From contig DHSL01000018.1 of the NCBI GenBank assembly GCA_002411345.1, positions 1 through 64,000 of the forward strand: a stretch of DNA of 64,000 nucleotides, in the 5' to 3' direction. A program made the translations under genes and the position numbers. Within the stretch, counting starts at the first letter, position 1. Every line of letters starts with the position of its first letter. Below are positions 55,549 through 63,913 of the stretch, piece by piece. This DNA comes from Bacteroidales bacterium UBA5287 (GTDB taxonomy: Bacteria; Bacteroidota; Bacteroidia; Bacteroidales; Dysgonomonadaceae). Under the pieces are notes generated by a model. It was given only the letters and a program-made list of their open reading frames with translations, did no database searches and was not told where the DNA came from.

Positions 55549-57894
55549 ATGAAGAAATATAGTCTTTTACTTTTAGTTGTCTTAGGACTTGTTGCTTGTA
55601 ATGGAAGCAAAAACAATGCATCTAAAAATAACTTGGATGCAACTATCGAAAAGAGAATTGACAGTGTGATGTCAAAAATGACGCTTGAAGAAAAAGTTGG
55701 ACAAATGGCACAGTTTACTGTTGATGTAATCGGAAAAGGTGGTAATCTTTATTATAGCGACGAGCCTTTTGAAATCGATCAGGCAATGCTTGATACGGTT
55801 ATAGGGAAATATAAAGTTGGATCAATACTGAATACTAGCAACAATAGGGCGCGAACTACTGAGGTATGGGAAAAAACAGTCAAAACAATACAGGATAAAG
55901 CAATTGAGGTGACGGGCATTCCGATTATATATGGTATTGATGCAATTCATGGAGCTACTTATACGGCTGATGCAACCTTTTTTCCGCAGGAAATAGGAAT
56001 GGCTGCGACATTCAATACGGATTTAATGGAAAATGGATCGAGAATTTCTGCCTATGAAACAAGAAGCAGCAATATTCCCTGGGTCTTTAGTCCTACAATG
56101 GACTTGGGACGCGATGCTCGATGGTCGCGCCAATGGGAAAGCTTTGGAGAAGATGCGTACTTGAATGCACAAATGGCGGTGGCTTCTGTAAAAGGATTTC
56201 AAGGGGCTGACAGAAATGCTGTTGGTAACAATAATGTGGCGGCGTGCTTAAAACACTATTTGGGTTATGGGGTACCGGTTTCAGGAAAAGATAGAACTCC
56301 AGCGGTTATAAGTGAATCTGATTTGCGCGAAAAATTCTTTGAACCGTTTCGTGCGGCTGTTGTTCAAGGGGGTGCATTGTCTGTCATGGTTAACTCTGGA
56401 ATTATTAATGGGGTTTCAACACATACTGATCATAGGCTGATAACTGAATGGTTAAAGGACGACCTGAACTTCGATGGGGTTGTAGTTACTGACTGGGCCG
56501 ACGTGCAGAATCTTCTGTCAAGGGATCATGTGGGTGCTGATTATAGGGAAGTGGTAAAAATTGCTATCAATGCGGGGGTGGATATGGTAATGGAACCGTA
56601 TAACCTTGCTTTTTGCCCGACTTTATTGGGTTTGGTGAATGATGGCGAAATTTCTATGGAACGGATTAATGATGCTGTAAGAAGGGTGCTTAGATTGAAA
56701 TTCAGACTTGGATTATTCGATCGCCCTTATTGGTCAAGAAACGATTATCCTGATTTCGCAAGCAAAGAGCATGAGGCTGCTGCTAAAACGGCTGCTGATG
56801 AATCGATAACTTTGCTGAAGAATGATAACAAAATTCTCCCTTTTAAACAAAATCCAAGAATCTTGGTGACGGGACCTAACGCTAATTCTATGCGTACCCT
56901 GGATGGGGGATGGAGCTACTCGTGGCAAGGGGAAAAAGTGGAGGAGTTCGCTGTAAAATACAACACAATATTTGAGGCTTTGCAAAAGAAATTTGGTGAG
57001 AAAAATGTGCGGTATGAACCAGGGGTGACCTACAAAATGGATGGGGCTTATTATGAGGAGAACGAACCGCAAATTCAAAAGGCAGTGGTTGCTGCTGCGG
57101 GAGTGGATTATATTGTTCTTTGTGTGGGCGAAAACTCTTATTGCGAAACACCCGGTAATTTGGATGAACTGACACTGTCCAAAAATCAAAAGGAACTGGC
57201 AATGGCACTGCAGAAAACAGGAAAGCCTGTAATTCTTGTGCTAAATGAAGGGCGACCACGACTGATTCGCGAAATAGAACTAGGTTCAAGGGCGATAATT
57301 CAAACGTACTTGCCTGGTAATTTTGGAGCTGATGCTCTGGCTGATATTTTGGCCGGGGATGTTAATCCAAGTGGAAGATTGCCTTATACTTATCCTAAAT
57401 ATGAACAAAGCTTGATAGCATACGACCATAAACCGAGCCAAAATATCGAGGGAAAAATGGAGGGGGCTTACGATTATGGGGCTGAAACAGCGGTTCAGTA
57501 TCCTTTTGGATTTGGACTAAGTTACACAACATTTGAATATTCTAACTTGTCTGTGGATAAGTCTACATTTGCTTCGGGTGATGAAATGAAAGTGACGGTG
57601 GATGTGAAAAATACGGGCGAAATGATAGGAAAAGAGGCGGTTATGTTGTTTAGCAGCGATCTGGTGGCTGCACTTACTCCTGATGTCAGAAGGTTAAGGG
57701 CTTTCCAAAAAATAGAACTTAAACCGGGTGAATCAAAAACAGTGACGCTTAATCTGCTTGCTGATGATCTGGCTTATGTTAACGAACTTGGCAAATGGTT
57801 CCTTGAAAAGGGTGATTTTAAACTACAAGTGGGAAATCAAATTACAAAAATCACTTGCACGGAATCAAAATTATGGGAAAAACCGAATAAGTAG
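55549..57894 (+). CDS. bglX: GH3 beta-glucosidase
   Basis: Exo-glucosidase of 781 residues that finishes oligosaccharides from GH16. A lipoprotein-type leader (LGLVAC) is present. The GH3 N-terminal barrel carries YGIDAIHGATYTADATFFPQEIGMAATFN, the KHYLGYG motif and the nucleophile D315 in GVVVTDWADVQ. The alpha/beta sandwich has LVTGPNANSMRTLDGGWSYSW and VLNEGRPRLI, and a fibronectin III-like domain closes the protein (YPFGFGLSYTTFEYSNL onward). The order is the BglX arrangement. It is followed by a terminator, so it ends the susC operon. Confidence 0.95.
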   Translation: MKKYSLLLLVVLGLVACNGSKNNASKNNLDATIEKRIDSVMSKMTLEEKVGQMAQFTVDVIGKGGNLYYSDEPFEIDQAMLDTVIGKYKVGSILNTSNNRARTTEVWEKTVKTIQDKAIEVTGIPIIYGIDAIHGATYTADATFFPQEIGMAATFNTDLMENGSRISAYETRSSNIPWVFSPTMDLGRDARWSRQWESFGEDAYLNAQMAVASVKGFQGADRNAVGNNNVAACLKHYLGYGVPVSGKDRTPAVISESDLREKFFEPFRAAVVQGGALSVMVNSGIINGVSTHTDHRLITEWLKDDLNFDGVVVTDWADVQNLLSRDHVGADYREVVKIAINAGVDMVMEPYNLAFCPTLLGLVNDGEISMERINDAVRRVLRLKFRLGLFDRPYWSRNDYPDFASKEHEAAAKTAADESITLLKNDNKILPFKQNPRILVTGPNANSMRTLDGGWSYSWQGEKVEEFAVKYNTIFEALQKKFGEKNVRYEPGVTYKMDGAYYEENEPQIQKAVVAAAGVDYIVLCVGENSYCETPGNLDELTLSKNQKELAMALQKTGKPVILVLNEGRPRLIREIELGSRAIIQTYLPGNFGADALADILAGDVNPSGRLPYTYPKYEQSLIAYDHKPSQNIEGKMEGAYDYGAETAVQYPFGFGLSYTTFEYSNLSVDKSTFASGDEMKVTVDVKNTGEMIGKEAVMLFSSDLVAALTPDVRRLRAFQKIELKPGESKTVTLNLLADDLAYVNELGKWFLEKGDFKLQVGNQITKITCTESKLWEKPNK

Positions 57895-57919
57895 GACTCA
57901 TTAGCGTGACAGGATATAA

Positions 57920-57955
57920 ATAGGGGAGTGGTTTCGAGAGAAAATACTCTCCTAT
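57920..57955 (+). terminator. Terminator of the PUL operon
   Basis: ATAGGGGAGT pairs with ACTCTCCTAT (10 bp, one G-U) around a 16-nt loop, 25 bases after the GH3 stop. T-rich DNA follows (ATATGTTTATT). Confidence 0.7.
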
Positions 57956-58002
57956 ATATGTTTATTCAATAATGGTTCTAAAGAAATTATAATTAATCTT
58001 GT

Positions 58003-58010
58003 TATATTTG
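58003..58010 (+). promoter_or_regulatory. -7 box for the DUF5009 gene
   Basis: TATATTTG matches TAnnTTTG, 36 bases before the ATG at 58046. With the upstream terminator it suggests separate transcription from the PUL. Confidence 0.5.
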
Positions 58011-58045
58011 TAATTATCTTTAATGAATTACTAAAAATTGTGTTT

Positions 58046-59182
58046 ATGGGATCTAATATTTTTGCTGTTCAAAAACCATCAGAAAGACTTGCTTCTCTTG
58101 ATATTTTACGCGGATTCGACCTTTTTATGTTGGTCTTTTTTCAACCTGTTTTTGTGAATTTATTTAACCGATGGGCAGAGAATCCAGTGGTTGGATTTTT
58201 ATTGAGACAATTTGAACATGGCGACTGGATTGGATTCAGACCATGGGATTTGGTGATGCCGCTGTTCTTGTTCATGGTGGGTACGGCAATGCCTTTCTCT
58301 TTTGAGAAGTATAAGAATGATCCAAATAAATCGCATATCTATAAAAAAATCTTTCGAAGATTCATAATTCTGTTTATTCTGGGTATGGTGGTGCAGGGTA
58401 ATCTACTGGGACTGGATCCTAAACAGTTCAGACTTTATTCTAATACGCTGCAATCAATTGCTGTTGGATATCTGGTATCGGCTCTTTTCTTACTGAAATT
58501 ATCTAATAAAAACCAGTTCATCGCAACGGCAGGTTTACTTGCTGGATATTGGGCGTTGCTTTCTTTCTTTGGTGATTTTACTCCTGATGGTAATTTCGCG
58601 GAAAAGGTCGACAAACTTGTCTTGGGCAGATTCAGAGATGGGGTGTACTTTCTGGAAGATGGTTCGTGGGCGTTCGCAGAAAATTATCATTACACGTGGA
58701 TACTTTCAAGCATGACTTTCACTGTAACGGTTATGTTGGGGGTGTTTGCTGGGAAAATAATGAAAAATGGTACGGACAAAAAAAAGAATAGTCTCTATCT
58801 GTTGATTTGGGGAGTGGTGTTGATCGCGGGGGGATTATTGCTAAGTCTGCAAACTCCTATCATTAAAAAAATATGGTCGAGCAGTATGACACTTTATGCT
58901 GGTGGATGGTCTTTTCTCTTAATGGCTTTTTTCTATTATTTAGTGGATTATAAAAAGAAGTCGACAGGATTGAACTGGCTCAAAATATATGGGATGAACT
59001 CAATGGTGGCTTACACACTTGGAATGGTGATTAGTTTCAGAAGTATTGCAAATTCTCTACTTTACGGACTTAAACAATATGCGGGCGATTTCTTCCCGGT
59101 TATCATCACCTTTGCGAATTTCCTGATCTTATTCTTTATATTGAAAATAATGTTCAAAGCACGAATATTTATCAAGATTTAA
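58046..59182 (+). CDS. DUF5009/HGSNAT-like membrane acyltransferase
   Basis: Polytopic inner-membrane protein of 378 residues from ATG 58046 (a GTG at 58040 is possible). The N-terminus SERLASLDILRGFDLFMLVFFQ and WIGFRPWDLVMPLFLFMVGTAMPFSFEKY are the signature of the heparan-alpha-glucosaminide N-acetyltransferase-like family (COG4299, NagX/DUF5009). About ten hydrophobic segments follow, and LKIYGMNSMVAYTLGM near the C-terminus is also conserved. Relatives acetylate amino sugars across the membrane. A link to the beta-glucan locus is unclear since GH16/GH3 substrates carry no amino sugar. Confidence 0.88.
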   Translation: MGSNIFAVQKPSERLASLDILRGFDLFMLVFFQPVFVNLFNRWAENPVVGFLLRQFEHGDWIGFRPWDLVMPLFLFMVGTAMPFSFEKYKNDPNKSHIYKKIFRRFIILFILGMVVQGNLLGLDPKQFRLYSNTLQSIAVGYLVSALFLLKLSNKNQFIATAGLLAGYWALLSFFGDFTPDGNFAEKVDKLVLGRFRDGVYFLEDGSWAFAENYHYTWILSSMTFTVTVMLGVFAGKIMKNGTDKKKNSLYLLIWGVVLIAGGLLLSLQTPIIKKIWSSSMTLYAGGWSFLLMAFFYYLVDYKKKSTGLNWLKIYGMNSMVAYTLGMVISFRSIANSLLYGLKQYAGDFFPVIITFANFLILFFILKIMFKARIFIKI

Positions 59183-59257
59183 GCTTGTGGGAATATTAAA
59201 TGGTCAACAACAATAATTACTAAATATATTAGTTGAAAATTTTCAGGTTCATAATGT

Positions 59258-59290
59258 GTATTCAATTGTAACTATATCACAATTGAATAC
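59258..59290. repeat. Perfect 12-bp inverted repeat
   Basis: GTATTCAATTGT (59258-59269), a 9-nt spacer, and its exact complement (59279-59290), followed by ATCGTTTTATTTG. It lies 75 bases after the DUF5009 gene and could be its terminator. It could also be a binding site. Between 59183 and 59659 I see only this and the two repeat tracts listed separately. Confidence 0.6.
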
Positions 59291-59369
59291 ATCGTTTTAT
59301 TTGACATTAAATAATCTTGTGGAAAATGTTGATTTATGGAATATTAAGTCAATGAGAGTGTCTACTCTA

Positions 59370-59413
59370 ACTCTCACCTTACTCTCACGCTCCTCTCACT
59401 ATGGTCTCACTAT
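59370..59413. repeat. 11-bp degenerate tandem repeat, four units
   Basis: Four contiguous units with a shared CTCA core: ACTCTCACCTT, ACTCTCACGCT, CCTCTCACTAT, GGTCTCACTAT. Non-coding. The function is unknown. Confidence 0.6.
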
Positions 59414-59591
59414 GGGGCAACCGGACCTTGTTAACATCATAAACAAATATTAACAATAGTGAGGACGGGCGATTTGTATTTTGATATCTGATGGTTGCTT
59501 TCTTCTTTGATTACTTACACGTAGTAATTTCATCTTGGCAACTACAACTTTCACCAATTCTCACATCATTCTGTGTTTCAAAATCCTCAAT

Positions 59592-59674
59592 AATTACATC
59601 CTTCCGGGTACATTAATCCCCAACAATTACTTCCTTCCGGAAATCTCAATTCTCAAAAATTACATCCTTTCGGG
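59592..59674. repeat. 33-bp tandem repeat of the argS 3' end
   Basis: The motif AATTACATCCTTCCGGG and close variants start at 59592, 59625 and 59658, exactly 33 bases apart. The third copy contains the argS stop codon and last codons (PERM-stop). The two others lie downstream of argS in the same frame, each again ending in a TAA. The spacer parts are less alike. Confidence 0.7.
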
Positions 59675-61465
59675 AACGTCAATACCAAACAGTTTCATGC
59701 CTTTCTGAATGGTCAAAGCAACATTCTTTGATAAAACAATGCGGAAATCTCTAACAACAACGTCTTCTTCTTTCAGAATCTGATAGTCGTGGTAAAATTG
59801 ATTGTACTCTTTAGCAAGTTCATAAACGTAATTGCCGATCAATGAGACGTTATATTCTTCGCCTGCTTGCTTTACGACTCCTTGAAATTCAGCGACTAGC
59901 TGTACCAGTCCTTCTTCCTTTTCAGAGAGACCCACGGCTGTGCTCAATGTCTCCGGAATTTCAATGCCTTGACTCTCGGCTTTACGTAATATGGATTTGA
60001 TACGGGCGTGGGTGTACTGAATAAAGGGTCCTGTGTTTCCGTTAAAGTCTATGGATTCTTTGGGATTGAATGTCATATTCTTCTTCGGGTCGACTTTCAA
60101 AATGAAATATTTCAGGGCTCCTAATCCTATTATGCGGGCAATTTCATCTGCTTCTTCTAGTGTGCAATCGTCAAGCTTGCCTAATTCAGCGGATGTTTCA
60201 CGTGCGGTATCTACCATCTCTTCAACTAGGTCGTCGGCGTCTACAACAGTGCCTTCGCGTGATTTCATCTTGCCTTCTGGAAGCTCTACCATTCCGTATG
60301 AATAATGGACTAATCCCTTGCCAAACTCAAATCCTAACATGTCAAGAAGGATAGAAAGTACTTGGAAATGGTAATTCTGCTCGTTGCCAACTACATAGAT
60401 CATTGTGTCAATGGGGTAGTCGTCAAATCGCAGTTTCGCGGTGCCAATATCTTGGGTCATATATACGGAAGTACCGTCGGAACGCAATAGTATCTTTTGG
60501 TCAAGACCATAAGAAGTGAGGTCGGCCCAAACAGAGCCGTCTTCTTGCTGGTAAAACAGTCCTTCTTTTAATCCTCTAAGTACTTCGTCTTTTCCTGCTA
60601 AATAGGTTTCTGATTCGTAATATATTTTGTCAAAAGATACGCCTAACTTCTTGTATGTTTCATCAAATCCGGCATATACCCAACTGTTCATTGTACGCCA
60701 AAGAGTAACGACTTCCTCATCGCCTGATTCCCATTTCCTGAGCATCTCACGGGCTTCGTTCATCAAACTGGATTGATTTTCTGATTCTTCTTTCGAAAGT
60801 CCTTGCGATTGTAATTCTGCTAACTCGGCTTTGTAGTTTTTATCAAACAGCACATAATAATCACCAATCAAATGATCGCCTTTTTTACCGGACGACTCAG
60901 GGGTTTCTCCATTGCCCCATTTTTGCCAGGCTAACATCGACTTGCAAATATGAATGCCGCGGTCGTTGACAATATTCGTTTTAACAACTTTCTTGCCATT
61001 GGCTTTCAATACTTCGCAAAGGGAATGACCAAGCAGATTATTGCGTACGTGACCAAGATGCAAGGGTTTATTGGTGTTGGGTGATGAATATTCTACCATA
61101 TACAATGGGGCATCGTCTGCTGGAGCAACAATCCCAAATTCGGGGTCTTGATTGATCTGATTTAACAAATCTGCCCAAACGGATGATGATATTGTTAGGT
61201 TCAAAAATCCTTTTATTACATTGAAATCGGCAATTACAGCTGAGTTGGCGCCTAAATAGGTGCCTATCTCTTGTGCAGTCTGCTCGGGATTCTTCTTGGA
61301 TATCTTCAATAACGGGAAAGTAACAAGGGTGTAATGTCCTTTGAACTCTTTCTTGGTTTTCTGAAGAGTAATCTGTGATGAGGCGACTTCTGTATTGTAT
61401 AACTCTTTTATCGCGCTAATTACCGCATCCTGAAGTATATTCTCAATATTCATAAGTTGATTCAT
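59660..61465 (-). CDS. argS: Arginyl-tRNA synthetase
   Basis: Class I aminoacyl-tRNA synthetase charging tRNA-Arg, 601 residues. N-terminal ArgRS add-1 domain (about 8-115), then the HIGH box as HLGH in SSPNTNKPLHLGHVRNNLLG (about 130-150), the KMSK-like EGKMKSREGTVV (about 400), and the DALR anticodon-binding domain at the end (FIQYTHARIKSILRKAE). ATG at 61465 is used; ATG 61453 is an alternative. A -7 box TAACTTTG (61483-61490) lies just upstream. Its last codons are part of a 33-bp tandem repeat continuing beyond the stop. Confidence 0.97.
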   Translation of the reverse strand: MNQLMNIENILQDAVISAIKELYNTEVASSQITLQKTKKEFKGHYTLVTFPLLKISKKNPEQTAQEIGTYLGANSAVIADFNVIKGFLNLTISSSVWADLLNQINQDPEFGIVAPADDAPLYMVEYSSPNTNKPLHLGHVRNNLLGHSLCEVLKANGKKVVKTNIVNDRGIHICKSMLAWQKWGNGETPESSGKKGDHLIGDYYVLFDKNYKAELAELQSQGLSKEESENQSSLMNEAREMLRKWESGDEEVVTLWRTMNSWVYAGFDETYKKLGVSFDKIYYESETYLAGKDEVLRGLKEGLFYQQEDGSVWADLTSYGLDQKILLRSDGTSVYMTQDIGTAKLRFDDYPIDTMIYVVGNEQNYHFQVLSILLDMLGFEFGKGLVHYSYGMVELPEGKMKSREGTVVDADDLVEEMVDTARETSAELGKLDDCTLEEADEIARIIGLGALKYFILKVDPKKNMTFNPKESIDFNGNTGPFIQYTHARIKSILRKAESQGIEIPETLSTAVGLSEKEEGLVQLVAEFQGVVKQAGEEYNVSLIGNYVYELAKEYNQFYHDYQILKEEDVVVRDFRIVLSKNVALTIQKGMKLFGIDVPERM

Positions 61466-61482
61466 TTGCTGTTTGAATGTGC

Positions 61483-61490
61483 AAAGTTAA
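61483..61490 (-). promoter_or_regulatory. argS -7 box
   Basis: The minus strand reads TAACTTTG, matching TAnnTTTG, 17 bases before the first ATG. Confidence 0.5.
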
Positions 61491-61566
61491 GAAAAAGTAC
61501 GATATTTGTATAGGACAATAGATACACGATTGGATATCAAACTTATCAAATACCCTATAAATTAAA

Positions 61567-61591
61567 GAAGCTGCGTTATTTCAGCAGCTTC
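61567..61591 (-). terminator. Terminator after the winged-helix gene
   Basis: GAAGCTGC pairs with GCAGCTTC (8 bp, 9-nt loop); TTTAATTT follows on the minus strand. It lies 34 bases after the stop at 61626 and separates this gene from argS. Confidence 0.75.
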
Positions 61592-61625
61592 ACCTTCTCT
61601 TTTAATTTTTAAACGATGAATAGAA

Positions 61626-61823
61626 TTAGTCTAATGCTACAAATAAATCTTTTTCTTCTACTACAAGTGATAGCTTGCCTTCTCTTGCTAACCAACCTAT
61701 AGCGGCATACAAATCTTTGTCGGTTAATTTCGATGTCTTCTTTAAATCTTTCACGTTCATGCGGCCGGTTTCATCCAAAATGGTCCAAACTTTTCCCGCA
61801 TTAATGCCAATTTTTTCAACCAT
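61626..61823 (-). CDS. Small winged-helix protein (DUF2582-like)
   Basis: A 65-residue protein that is one winged helix-turn-helix: KVWTILDETGRMNVKDLKKTSKLTDKDLYAAIGWLAREGKL covers the three helices and the wing follows (LSLVVEEKDLFVAL). This matches the DUF2582 group, found in Bacteroidota and archaea as stand-alone domains. Its role is unknown; DNA binding is plausible from the fold. It is monocistronic with a good promoter and its own terminator. Confidence 0.85.
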   Translation of the reverse strand: MVEKIGINAGKVWTILDETGRMNVKDLKKTSKLTDKDLYAAIGWLAREGKLSLVVEEKDLFVALD

Positions 61824-61850
61824 CTTAATTATTATTATAGTTTAATTATG

Positions 61851-61881
61851 CAAAAATAACACATTTAATTATAATATACAA
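61851..61881 (-). promoter_or_regulatory. Promoter of the winged-helix gene
   Basis: On the minus strand TATTTTTG (61851-61858) and TTG (61879-61881) are 20 bases apart, fitting the -7/-33 arrangement, 28 bases before the start codon. Confidence 0.55.
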
Positions 61882-61950
61882 TCAGATTCCTCAAAATATA
61901 TTTTTTTCAATGCTTGTTAAAATTATAATAACCAACAATATATGGGCTCT

Positions 61951-62535
61951 TTATTCGTTACATAAGGTGCGAAGAATTGTGGCGACTTGCTCTATCAGTG
62001 ATTGGGTGTCGTCATTATAAATTACATAGTCTGAAAGTTTAATACGCTCTTCTTCCGATAACTGATTTTTTGCTCTCTCTGCAATGTTTTTTATATCGGT
62101 TTTATCTCGCTCCGACGCTCGTTGTAATCTCAAAGTGTAGGGGGCATAAACAGTAATCACTTTATCAAGGATCTTGTTGAATCCGGCTTCCAATAATACG
62201 GCTGCATCCATAAACACAATAGCATACTTTTCTCTTTCTAATATCCATTTTATAAAATCTTTGGCGACCTCTGGGTGGATAATCGAATTGGCAATCTTTA
62301 AATTATCTGGATTGGTGAATATTATATTGGCTAGTTTCTTTTTGTTTAACTTGTTGTCTGGGTATAAGTCTTTACCAAAATGGGAAATAAGTTTGTCTCT
62401 GATTATTGGTGAGGTGTTGTTGAGCTCTTTTGCTCGATCATCGGCATCATAAACGGGATAGCCATAAACACGAAGTAACTCGCAAACAACAGATTTGCCG
62501 CTGCCAATACCTCCGGTAATACCTACTTTTATCAT
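61951..62535 (-). CDS. coaE: Dephospho-CoA kinase
   Basis: Last step of coenzyme A synthesis, phosphorylating dephospho-CoA. The 194-residue P-loop kinase has Walker A GITGGIGSGKS (residues 5-15), the substrate segment YPVYDADDRAKEL, the FMDAAVLLEAGF strand and the lid RLQRASERDKTD. It is the last of the yajC-ybbR-coaE run, 6 bases after ybbR. Confidence 0.96.
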   Translation of the reverse strand: MIKVGITGGIGSGKSVVCELLRVYGYPVYDADDRAKELNNTSPIIRDKLISHFGKDLYPDNKLNKKKLANIIFTNPDNLKIANSIIHPEVAKDFIKWILEREKYAIVFMDAAVLLEAGFNKILDKVITVYAPYTLRLQRASERDKTDIKNIAERAKNQLSEEERIKLSDYVIYNDDTQSLIEQVATILRTLCNE

Positions 62536-62541
62536 GAATGA

Positions 62542-63534
62542 CTATTTTTTTTCAAAAAGAAACTCGGCCGAAGTGGGAGAGATACGTATGTTCCTAACAT
62601 TTGATGGGTATGTGGTAAGCTCTAACGCGATAGAACTGCTATCGGTCTTATTTAATTGATTATAGTCCAATATAACTTTGAAATCGTCTGCTTCAATTTT
62701 CTTGTACTCTTCTAATGTTGCTGCAAACGATACATTAACTTTCGATGGAAAGAATTTGACGTTGATATTCTTTGGAGCGTTTTTACATTCAACAGGTATT
62801 TCAAAATACTTTTCGGTGTATTCATCAATAGGAATAAATGCTTCGACTTCACTCGGTACAAATTTTATTCCTTCTATTGGTTTAATCTTTACGTGTAATT
62901 GTGAGGTTGCCTTCAGATTCTCAAATACACTGTATTCGGTAATGGCACTATCTAACGTTTTCAGTTTTTCTCCTGAACCGTAGGCAGTGACTTTTTCAGG
63001 CAGAAAAGTAATTGTATCAGCTACTAAACTTGAGTTGCTTGTATTTACTTCTCCATCAAAAACAACAAGTAATTCTTTGCTTTCTAATTTGGACGATTCA
63101 ATGGATATGGTTGGGGGATAATATTGAATGAGATTCGATGTGGTGGATATCCTGGTGCGAATCATCTGAATATATGTGCTGCCCTGAATAATATCTACAT
63201 TATCTTCCATCAAGCTCATTATGTCGATATCTATTGTGTCTCTTTTACGAAAATCGTACTTGAATATTTCAGAACCTTTGTCGGATAATAGAATCTCTAT
63301 TTTATCTGGTAATGGATTGTTAAAAACAATGTCGTTTGGTATGTTAACATATTTAAGCGGAATAGTGTAACTTCCTTCCACTTTCTCTTGCTGAAAAAAG
63401 AGCATCAACCAAAAAATAAATGCTAATACTACGAAAAAAACAAAGATAAGCATATTCTTCCACGGGAATGTGGAAAAATATGCTCTTAATTTTGGTTGCC
63501 ATTTATTTAAGGTTGCTCTTAAATTCATAGACAA
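62542..63534 (-). CDS. ybbR: YbbR-domain (CdaR-like) membrane-anchored protein
   Basis: A 330-residue protein with one N-terminal membrane helix (about 28-50, MLIFVFFVVLAFIFWLMLFF) and an extracytoplasmic region of YbbR-like beta domains (PLKYVNIPNDIVFNNPLPDKIEILLSDKG and later repeats such as IPVECKNAPKNINVKFFPSKVNVSF). In Firmicutes the related CdaR regulates a di-adenylate cyclase; no cyclase gene is next to it here. Its place between yajC and coaE is conserved in Bacteroidota. Confidence 0.88.
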   Translation of the reverse strand: MSMNLRATLNKWQPKLRAYFSTFPWKNMLIFVFFVVLAFIFWLMLFFQQEKVEGSYTIPLKYVNIPNDIVFNNPLPDKIEILLSDKGSEIFKYDFRKRDTIDIDIMSLMEDNVDIIQGSTYIQMIRTRISTTSNLIQYYPPTISIESSKLESKELLVVFDGEVNTSNSSLVADTITFLPEKVTAYGSGEKLKTLDSAITEYSVFENLKATSQLHVKIKPIEGIKFVPSEVEAFIPIDEYTEKYFEIPVECKNAPKNINVKFFPSKVNVSFAATLEEYKKIEADDFKVILDYNQLNKTDSSSIALELTTYPSNVRNIRISPTSAEFLFEKK

Positions 63535-63542
63535 AAAAACTA

Positions 63543-63842
63543 TTAATCATTCTTGGCTGCTGCGTATACAGAACCTTTTTCAACTTTGATTTTAACATTG
63601 TCTGCAATCTCAATAACAAAATAAGTATCGCCGACTTCACGAATACGACCATGAATGCCTCCGGCTGTAACAACTTTGTCACCAACAGTCATCGCGTTAC
63701 GGGTTTTTTCTATTTCTTTCTGTTTCTTCTGCTGGGGACGAATCATAAAGAAGTAGAATATTGCAATAATTGCTACCATCATCAGTAAAGATGCACCTAA
63801 TCCATTTTGTGAGCCGGTAGCTGCTTGTAATAAAATATCCAT
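63543..63842 (-). CDS. yajC: Preprotein translocase accessory subunit YajC
   Basis: Small Sec-associated inner-membrane protein of 99 residues with a single N-terminal helix (LGASLLMMVAIIAIFYFFMI). The conserved RPQQKKQKEIEKTRNAMTVGDKVVTAGGIHGRI segment follows. Gene order nusB-yajC-ybbR-coaE supports it. ybbR begins 8 bases after its stop. Confidence 0.95.
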   Translation of the reverse strand: MDILLQAATGSQNGLGASLLMMVAIIAIFYFFMIRPQQKKQKEIEKTRNAMTVGDKVVTAGGIHGRIREVGDTYFVIEIADNVKIKVEKGSVYAAAKND

Positions 63843-63913
63843 ACGAATTTAGTTTTAAATTATTTTATATAAGTTTTTGTTTAAATATTTTTTTAGCTCG
63901 AGAGTCTCAATAT

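Noticed and set aside
59370..59413. Short repeats as a CRISPR array
   Set aside because: Units are contiguous 11-mers without spacers, and no cas genes are present.
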